A stretch of 64,000 bases of DNA from Lysobacter enzymogenes (GTDB lineage Bacteria; Pseudomonadota; Gammaproteobacteria; Xanthomonadales; Xanthomonadaceae): positions 398,341-462,340 of the forward strand of contig NZ_FNOG01000006.1 of the NCBI RefSeq assembly GCF_900106525.1. The letters are read 5' to 3'. Made by a program: the position numbers and the translations under genes. Numbering within the stretch: position 1 is the stretch's first letter; each line of letters begins with the position of its first letter. The notes under the pieces are model-generated. The model saw nothing but the letters and a program-made list of their open reading frames with translations. It was not told the origin of the DNA and ran no database searches. This document shows, in pieces, positions 57,449-64,000 of this stretch.

Positions 57449-58770
57449 ACGCTGTGTCCCCGCTGGCATTTCTCCATCCCGCTCCGCTGGGCACTAACTG
57501 GTCGCTCTACTACGGCTGTTCGGCCTTCAGCGGCCTATGGCGCGCCGCTCGTTTGAACATGTGCAGTCGGGCCGGCCTCCAAGGTGCTTTTGGCGTGAGG
57601 CTCCGCCAAGACGATGATTGCTTCCGGAAAACCACCTTCTCCCCTACCCTTCAATCTGCGCTGCAGTCGGCCTATCCCGATGCATTCGACAGTGGACGGT
57701 TCTGGGATATCAGCTCCTGGTGGCCGTATGGCGGGCCGATACCTTGGGAGGCGATGCCCTGGCGTTTGCGCTGCTGTCCGGCTTGCGCCCGGCATTGCTA
57801 TCACTCTCTGCTGTTCCAGATGCCAGGCGTACACCGCTGCCCTTAGCATCGGATTGAGTTGATAGATGCCTGCCCCCGTTGCGATCGAGATCTGCTGGCA
57901 GGCTTTCGGGAGGGACTTCCGCTCGGGCGATGCTGTTGCGGGTACGATTCGGTCGACTATGTCGCGACGGTTGAGGGGGATCGAGCGAGTTCCTCCCGAA
58001 AGAGGGACGCCATTGATGGATTCCGGCTATGGGCCGCCGGCAGCCAACGCGTCACTTGGTTGGTACCTCCTGAGCCTTGGGATCCGCACGCCTGGGAGGC
58101 CCTGGATGCCCTCTTCCCGCGACCGCCCGAAACGTTGCTTGAGGGGCAGAACCCACGCTCCAACGTGAGTGGGCTGACTGTAGAGAGAATCCGGTTGGAG
58201 CGCTCGCTACGTCACAGAAGTCACGCCCTGCCGTCCAACAACAGGCTGGACGCCTTTACCCCAGGTATCGCCATGCTACCGATCGGATGGCAGCCGGCTA
58301 TCAAGGCCATTGGTGTTGAGCTTCTAAGCATGCTGCCTCCCGGTCTGTTGAAGGGCGCTTCGCCTGACAGCGAGCTAAGGCAATCGCTCACCCGCCTGCC
58401 TGTGTACCCATGTGGGCGCTTCACCTTTCTACATACCGAAACACTGGATCGCGGAGTGTTGAGAACACTGGGCACCCTCTCCGCAGCGCTGTCAATGGCT
58501 ATGAAGCCCAAGACTCGCCGATCGCAGCTGGCCCGGCGAGTCGAGGAACATCCGCCTGGAGACGCGCTGCTGCGGAAGACGATTCAAAGAACTCTGATGC
58601 GGGGGTACGCCGATGGCGCCCGGGTTGTGTTGGGGCGACAGGTGCCAGAGCTCTATCGGGTCGCCCGTAGCCGCCCCGCGGTCAGGCTCCCCTGGGTGCT
58701 TTTGTGGCTGCCGTTCGATCGGATGCCGTCAGCTCAGATCGCCTGGACCAGGCAACGGGGCACGCACTGA
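57445..58770 (+). pseudogene. TniQ/TnsD-like target-selection protein split by an in-frame amber codon
   Basis: One frame runs 441 codons but is broken at codon 134 by TAG (57844-57846). The sequence on both sides is family-like: RCCPACARHCYHSLLF before, and HRIELIDACPRCDRDLL after, which together form the expected zinc-binding cysteine pattern with the stop at a Leu-type position (TTG to TAG is one base). No frameshift is needed. Alternatively it is read through or made as two pieces with a TTG restart at 57859. It follows a TnsC-like gene, as target selectors do. No TnsA gene was seen. Confidence 0.75.
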
Positions 58771-58779
58771 GGTACATCC

Positions 58780-58807
58780 CCCACCGAGGCCGATCGGCCT
58801 CGGTGGG
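58780..58807. terminator. Terminator-like hairpin after the TniQ-like gene
   Basis: CCCACCGAGGCC-GATC-GGCCTCGGTGGG, a 12-bp perfect stem. Confidence 0.7.
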
Positions 58808-58870
58808 CATTCAAGACAATCAGCGTTTCTGCGGCAGTGAAAGCTTGTGAAAGCCATTTGTACTGTCGGG

Positions 58871-58897
58871 CAGGCATCACAGGCATCACAGGCATCA
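58871..58897 (+). repeat. Three copies of a 9-bp tandem repeat
   Basis: CAGGCATCA repeats exactly three times. Confidence 0.75.
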
Positions 58898-59852
58898 GCG
58901 ACAGCTCGGGCGTCGTGAGGTTCGCATCCGTCCCGCTCCGGCGGGACGGATGCGCCGCCGCGTTGCGACGCGATCGCCGATGCCGCGCGATTTCACGAAT
59001 CCATCACCTTCACGCCGCGTCGCCGACGTTAATCGCGTCGCAAAAATGCAACCGCGTTTCCGACGTTCGAGTACTGCCCGGCCGCAACCCGCGCAATCGC
59101 GCCGCACGACGCGCGCATGCGTAAAGCACAAGCGCGCCCGCGCATGAATCCGCGCAACCGCGGCCAACTCCATCACATATCCGAATTTCCGGCATTGTGC
59201 GTAAATTGCGCATTTGCGCGAACGCATGCGGATATTTGTGATGCAACGCGTGCGCCGATGCGAAGCGCATCGCTACTTCGATTTGTCGCTCTCGGATTTC
59301 GTTGACCGGGCTGACAACAGGACGTAACACTGTCTTGGCACTTTTTCGCGCAGATCGAAGTCGAAGCGACGACACGCGAACGCTGCACCCGGCGCGACCA
59401 AAACAAATCCTCACGCGCTGCGGCTCAATGCGCCGGCGACGTCGATCCAGGCATCGGCGCCGGCACCAAACTTCAAGTGACACGGAGTCGGTCGATTGAA
59501 CATGTTGAACGCAGTCCGCAACGCACAGGTCCGCATCGGCGCCCCGCCGCCCCGCGCATGCGTCACGCACCGCGCGCGCAGCGCGGCCCGCGGAAGCTGT
59601 CGGGCCTGATCCGCTAGCGTCCCGCCGCATCGGCCGGGCCGCGCCCGCGCCGCCGCGGCGGCCTCACGACGTCGCCATCGCCGCACTACGCCGCCTCGAC
59701 TTCGGCGTGAGCGCGCACGTCGCGCCGACCCTCCGCCGCGCTCCTCGCACGCGCGGCGCGGTCGCGTTCGCGCCGTGCCGACGCTCCGCGCGATCCGTCC
59801 CGTCCGTCGCCGCAGTCGCCTCACGCATCCACGCACGCTTTCCGGAGTCCGC
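58898..59852. other. Long non-coding region before the ABC transporter and NRPS
   Basis: About 950 nt with no gene I can support. It has the TTGCG/ATGCG texture noted at 19106 and 46640, and TGCGTAAATTGCGCATTTGC near 59199. Several promoter-like TATTT and TTGAAC words occur but none fits well. Confidence 0.5.
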
Positions 59853-61613
59853 ATGAGCAGTCCCTCGTCCTCTCGCGATCTTTGGCGCTTGATCCGCACC
59901 GGACGGCCGTCGCCGTTCGCGCTGGCCGCGGCCGCGATGGCGGCGATGGCCTCGGTGGCCGGCACCTTGTGGTTCCCGATCCAGACCAAGCAGATGATCG
60001 ACGGCTTCGGCCGCGGCGGCATCGACCTGTGGCCGATGCTGTGGCTGGTCGCGATCCTCGCCGGCGCCGCGCTGCTCAACGCGGGTTCGGCGTATCTGCT
60101 CGCGCGCGTCGGTTACCAACTGGTCGCGCGCCTGCGCCAGACCTTGGTCGACAAGCTGCTGCGCCTGCCGGTGGCCTCGTTCGACAGCGAAAGCAGCGGC
60201 GAACGCGTGAGCCGGGTGGTGCGCGACTGCGAATCGATCTCCGAACTGATCGCGCGCCAGACCGTGAACCTGCTGACCGGCGTGCTGCTGCTGATCGGCT
60301 CGATCGTGGTGCTGTTGCTGCTCGACGTGCGCCTGACCTTGACCCTGATTGGTTCGATTGGCGGCGCCTTCGCCTTGATGATTCCCATCGCCTTCCTGCT
60401 CGACGGCCTGTCGCGCCGGATCCAGGACCGCACTGCGCGCTTCAGCGGCATCCTCACCCACATCTTCCAGGAAATCCGCCTGGTCAAGGCCTTCACCGCC
60501 GAGCCGCGCGAACGCGAGCGCAGCCGCGAGGAGATCGAGGGACTCAAGCTGCTCGGCCTGCGCGTGGCGCGGGTGAACGTGCTGCTGGAACCGCTGATGA
60601 GCCTGGCGATGACGCTGGCGATCATCGTCATCCTGGTCTACGGCGCCGCCCGCGTTTCCGCCGGCGAGATCACCGTCGGCACCCTGACCGCCTTCATCCT
60701 CTACATCTTCAACGTCGCCACGCCGTTGATGCAGCTCACCCACTTCACCGCCGAGCTGCAGAAGGCCAAGGGCGCGTCGGCGCGGATCGCGGCGATCCTG
60801 CTCGAGGACGAAGAAGAAGTGCGCCCCGGCACGGTCGAGCGCCTGCCGGGCCAGACCCTGGAATTCCAGGACGTTTCCTTCGCCTACGCCGGCCGCGACG
60901 CGGCCGTGCTGCGCGGCATCGACCTGCGTTTCGAACCCGGCCAGACCGTCGCCCTGGTCGGCACCAGCGGCAGCGGCAAGACCACGCTGCTGTCGCTGAT
61001 CGAGCGCTTCTACCAGCCCAGCGAAGGCCGCATCCTCTACGGCGGCCGGCCGATCGACGAGTTCGACCTGCGCCAGTGGCGCGGCAGCATCGGCTACGTC
61101 GCCCAGAGCGCGCCGGTGATGCCGGGCAGCGTGCGCGACAACATCGCCTACGGCCTGGACGCGCAGTTCAGCGACGAACAGCTGCGCTCGGCCGCGCGCC
61201 GCGCCGGCGCGCTCGACTTCATCGAAAAGATGCCGCAAGGTTTCGACACGACGCTGATCGAGCAAGGCAACAACCTCTCCGGCGGCCAGCGCCAGCGCAT
61301 CGCGATCGCGCGCATGTTCCTGCGCGACCCGGACATCCTGATCCTCGACGAGGCCACCTCCGCGCTCGACAGCGAGACCGAACATCAGGTCAAGCTGGCC
61401 CTGGACGAACTGATGCAGGGCCGCACCAACATCATCGTCGCCCATCGCCTGTCCACGGTGATGCACGCCGACCGCATCTGTTTCCTCGACGCCGGACGCA
61501 TCTCCGGCATGGGCAGCCATCTGGAACTGCTCGCCACCCACCCGCACTACGCGCGCCTGGTCGAACGCCAGTTCCGCCGCCCGCCGGCCGCCGAGCTCGT
61601 CGCCGTGCAGTGA
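59853..61613 (+). CDS. ABC transporter, fused membrane and ATPase domains
   Basis: A 586-residue half-size ABC exporter. The N-terminal membrane domain has about six helices (residues about 20-300, including PFALAAAAMAAMASVAGTLW), then an ATPase domain with Walker A GTSGSGKTT (Lys376), signature LSGGQRQRIAIARM (about 475) and Walker B DILILDEATSALD. GGAG precedes ATG 59853. It resembles MsbA/LmrA-like exporters. It lies 76 nt before the NRPS gene, so it probably exports the peptide product. Lipid or drug export is an alternative. Confidence 0.92.
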   Translation: MSSPSSSRDLWRLIRTGRPSPFALAAAAMAAMASVAGTLWFPIQTKQMIDGFGRGGIDLWPMLWLVAILAGAALLNAGSAYLLARVGYQLVARLRQTLVDKLLRLPVASFDSESSGERVSRVVRDCESISELIARQTVNLLTGVLLLIGSIVVLLLLDVRLTLTLIGSIGGAFALMIPIAFLLDGLSRRIQDRTARFSGILTHIFQEIRLVKAFTAEPRERERSREEIEGLKLLGLRVARVNVLLEPLMSLAMTLAIIVILVYGAARVSAGEITVGTLTAFILYIFNVATPLMQLTHFTAELQKAKGASARIAAILLEDEEEVRPGTVERLPGQTLEFQDVSFAYAGRDAAVLRGIDLRFEPGQTVALVGTSGSGKTTLLSLIERFYQPSEGRILYGGRPIDEFDLRQWRGSIGYVAQSAPVMPGSVRDNIAYGLDAQFSDEQLRSAARRAGALDFIEKMPQGFDTTLIEQGNNLSGGQRQRIAIARMFLRDPDILILDEATSALDSETEHQVKLALDELMQGRTNIIVAHRLSTVMHADRICFLDAGRISGMGSHLELLATHPHYARLVERQFRRPPAAELVAVQ

Positions 61614-61698
61614 CGCGCGACGCCTTCCTCGCCATCGCCTTTCCGTCGCGCGGTCGCCGCACCGCCGTCGAGCCTCTATCGGAACCACGGTGAAAGCC

Positions 61699-64000
61699 AT
61701 GAACACCGCCCTATTGTTCGCGTTGTCGGCCCCGCAGCTGGAAATGTGGTTCGCGCAGGAGGTCTCGCCGGACAACCCGTACTACGACACCCGCTGCTAC
61801 GTCGATCTGCGCGGCCCGCTGGACATCGAACGCCTGCGCCGCGCCTTGCGCGCGACGGTGTCCGAAACCGACACCCTGCAGCTGCGTTTCGAGCGCGGCG
61901 CGGACGGCCCGAGCCAGCGTTTCGCGCAGGCGCCCGAGCTCGCGCTGGCGGTGGTCGATCTGTCCGCCGAGGCCGACCCGGTCGCCGCCGCGCAGGACTG
62001 GATGCGGGCGGCGACGGCGAGCGCGATCGATCTCGACGGCGAGACGCTCGGCGCGTCGGCGGTGCTGATCCTCGGGCCGCAGCGCCATTTCTGGTACCAG
62101 CGTTACCACCACGCGATCATGGACGGCTACAGCGTGTCGTTGCTGACCGCGCGCGCGGCCGAGCTGTACGACGCTTACGGGCGCGGCGAAACGCCGCCGC
62201 CGGCGCGCTTCGGCAGCGTGTTGGAGGTGATCGGGGAAGACCGCGCGTACCGCGGCTCCGAGCGCTTCGGCAAAGATGCCGAATACTGGCGCCGCGCGCT
62301 GGACGGCGCCGGCGAGCGGATCGGCCTGGACGGCCGCGCCCCGGCCGCCAGCATGGGCTTCCATCGCGCCAGCCTCCCGGTCGACGCGCAGCTGACCCAG
62401 GCGCTACTCGAAGGCGAGCGGCGCAGCGGAACCAAGTGGCCGCAATTGCTGACCGCGGCGGCCGCGGCCTATTGCCACCGCGTCGCCGGTCGCGAACGCA
62501 TGCTGTTCGATTTTCCGGTCGCCAACCGCGCCAAGAGCAACCGCGACACCCCGGCGATGCTCGCCAACGTGCTGCCGCTGCCGCTGGATTTCCCCGCCGG
62601 CGCGAGCCTGACCGACGTCGCCGCCGCGGCCGGCCGCGAGATCGGCAAGACGCTGCGCCATCAGAGCTATCGCGGCAAGGACATCCTGCAATCGCTCGGC
62701 GACGGCGGCCAGCAATGGATCTTCGGCCCGCGCATCAACATCATCCCGTTCGATTTCGGCTTCAGCTTCGACGGCCATCCGGCGGTGCTGCACTCGCTGG
62801 CGAACGGACCGGTCAACGACGTCGCCATCACCCTGCAAGGGCGCCTCGGCGACCGCGGGTGCGAGCTGCATTTCGACGTCAATAGCGAGCTCTACAGCGC
62901 GGCCGATGCGCAGAACCATTTGCGCCGCCTCGTCGCGTTCGCGTTGCGCGCTGTCGCCGCGCCGGAACGCCCGATCCGCGAAATCGCGCTGCTGGAAGCC
63001 GCCGAGCGCGACCGCGTGCTCGGCGAATGGAACGGCGCGGCCCGCTTCGACGAGCGGCTGACCCTGCCCGACTGGTTCGAGCAGCAAGTCGAACGCTCGC
63101 CCGACGCCATCGCGCTGTCGTTCGAGGACCGGCACCTGAGCTATGCCGAACTCAACCGCCGCGCCAATCGTCTCGCCCACCGCCTGATCGCCGCCGGCGT
63201 CGGCCCCGAGGACATCGTCGCCCTCGCCTTGCCGCGCGAGCCCGACCTCGTCGTCGCCGTCCTCGCCACGCTCAAGGCCGGCGCGGCGTATCTGCCGCTC
63301 GACCCCGACTATCCCGCCGACCGTCTCGTCTACATGCTCGGCGACGCCAAACCGGTGGCGCTGATCGCCGATCCTTCGCTCACGCTCGACCTGCCCGCGG
63401 GCCTGCCGACCTTGCGCGTCGACGACCGCTCCGCGGCCGAGCACAACCCCAGCGACGCCGACCGCCGCCGCCCGCTGCGGCCGCAGCATCCGGCCTACGT
63501 CATCTACACCTCCGGCTCGACCGGCCAGCCCAAGGGCGTGCTGGTTCCGCACCACAACGTCGTGCGCCTGTTCGACGCGACCGGCCAGTTCGGCTTCGGC
63601 GCCGACGACGTGTGGACCTTGTTCCACTCCTATGCCTTCGACTTTTCGGTCTGGGAACTGTGGGGGCCGCTGTGCCACGGCGGACGCCTCGTCATCGTTC
63701 CCTACTTCGTCAGCCGCGCGCCGCGCGAGACCCTGCAACTGCTGGTGCGCGAGCGCGTCACCGTGCTCAACCAGACGCCGTCGGCGTTCTATCAACTGCT
63801 CCAGGCCGAGGGCGAAGACCCCGAACTGGGCCGGCAGCTGTCGCTGCGCTATGTCGTGTTCGGCGGCGAAGCGCTGGACTTCCGGCCGTTGGCCGAGTGG
63901 TACCAGCGCCATGCCGCCGATGCGCCGACCCTGGTCAATATGTACGGCATCACCGAGACCACGGTGCACGTCACTTATCAGGCGCTCGATCCGGCGTTCG
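61699..64000 (+). CDS. Nonribosomal peptide synthetase, first module C-A (partial)
   Basis: Open to the window end. It starts with a condensation domain (about residues 5-430) having WYQRYHHAIMDGYS as the HHxxxDG motif, closely like EntF-type domains. The adenylation domain follows from about residue 450, with core A3 YTSGSTGQPKGV and MYGITETTVHV as A5. The specificity residues read from the alignment to GrsA are D-F-W-N-V-G-M-V-H, which is the known threonine code. ATG 61699 is likely; GTG 61690 is an alternative. Carrier and later modules are beyond the edge. The product is unknown; lipopeptide or catechol peptide are both possible. Confidence 0.9.
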   Translation, partial: MNTALLFALSAPQLEMWFAQEVSPDNPYYDTRCYVDLRGPLDIERLRRALRATVSETDTLQLRFERGADGPSQRFAQAPELALAVVDLSAEADPVAAAQDWMRAATASAIDLDGETLGASAVLILGPQRHFWYQRYHHAIMDGYSVSLLTARAAELYDAYGRGETPPPARFGSVLEVIGEDRAYRGSERFGKDAEYWRRALDGAGERIGLDGRAPAASMGFHRASLPVDAQLTQALLEGERRSGTKWPQLLTAAAAAYCHRVAGRERMLFDFPVANRAKSNRDTPAMLANVLPLPLDFPAGASLTDVAAAAGREIGKTLRHQSYRGKDILQSLGDGGQQWIFGPRINIIPFDFGFSFDGHPAVLHSLANGPVNDVAITLQGRLGDRGCELHFDVNSELYSAADAQNHLRRLVAFALRAVAAPERPIREIALLEAAERDRVLGEWNGAARFDERLTLPDWFEQQVERSPDAIALSFEDRHLSYAELNRRANRLAHRLIAAGVGPEDIVALALPREPDLVVAVLATLKAGAAYLPLDPDYPADRLVYMLGDAKPVALIADPSLTLDLPAGLPTLRVDDRSAAEHNPSDADRRRPLRPQHPAYVIYTSGSTGQPKGVLVPHHNVVRLFDATGQFGFGADDVWTLFHSYAFDFSVWELWGPLCHGGRLVIVPYFVSRAPRETLQLLVRERVTVLNQTPSAFYQLLQAEGEDPELGRQLSLRYVVFGGEALDFRPLAEWYQRHAADAPTLVNMYGITETTVHVTYQALDPAF

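Noticed and set aside
58871..58897. Tandem 9-bp repeat as a possible CRISPR
   Set aside because: The unit is too short, there are no spacers, and no cas genes are visible.
59664..61775. A 703-codon minus-strand open frame opposite the ABC transporter
   Set aside because: The transporter has Walker A, signature and Walker B in order; the antisense frame shows none.

Overview
The window is high-G+C chromosomal DNA from a member of the Xanthomonadaceae, most likely a Lysobacter. The evidence is a Xanthomonas-type copL-copA-copB copper operon, two tandem secreted subtilases with a PA-type insert, Xanthomonad-style interspersed hairpin repeats, a catechol siderophore operon with a free-standing condensation enzyme, and the start of a nonribosomal peptide synthetase (NRPS). 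The genus is an inference from gene content.

Layout. (1) 1-7783: an aerotolerance-type operon (DUF4159, MoxR ATPase, DUF58, BatA-like, DUF4175, membrane GATase-like protein), with most genes overlapping by 4 nt. (2) 8043-11711: a minus-strand run of SDR, PaiB-like and two small proteins, preceded by asnS. (3) 11833-19050: DUF2891, an IscA-like carrier, a DUF885 peptidase, then rpsF, rpsR, rplI and dnaB. (4) 19602-25183: a RiPP-like locus. It has two paralogous HExxH proteins (the first fused to a PqqD-like domain), a free PqqD-like protein, a 48-residue candidate precursor peptide, a methyltransferase, and a convergent FAD oxidoreductase. This is the best candidate for an undescribed system. 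(5) 25353-35212: lipoprotein, glycine-zipper protein, alr, two S8 proteases, photolyase, WS/DGAT acyltransferase. (6) 35481-41736: OmpA-like lipoprotein, LuxR-type response regulator with a BvgS-like hybrid kinase, and a hypothetical. (7) 41997-46537: the copper operon (copL, copA, copB, His-rich cytochrome c). (8) 47142-53889: a six-gene catechol siderophore operon of type entC-entE-entB-vibH-viuB-entA. (9) 54066-58770: a small DUF3395-like protein, then about 1.2 kb of non-coding DNA and a lower-G+C Tn7-like transposition remnant (truncated TnsB, intact TnsC-like ATPase, TniQ-like gene with an amber codon). (10) 59853 to the end: an ABC exporter followed by an NRPS whose first module has an EntF-like condensation domain and an adenylation domain with a threonine-type specificity code.

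How the genes work together. In the RiPP-like locus the PqqD-like domains would bind the leader peptide, and the HExxH proteins and methyltransferase would modify the aromatic, proline-rich C-terminus. In the siderophore operon EntC, EntB and EntA make 2,3-dihydroxybenzoate, EntE loads it on the carrier domain of EntB, and the VibH-like enzyme would transfer it to a soluble amine. ViuB would release iron from the imported complex. No siderophore receptor is in view. The NRPS is cut by the window edge, so its product cannot be told.

No rRNA, tRNA or CRISPR array was recognised. Coordinates come from reading start codons, ribosome-binding sites and overlaps. No database searches were possible.
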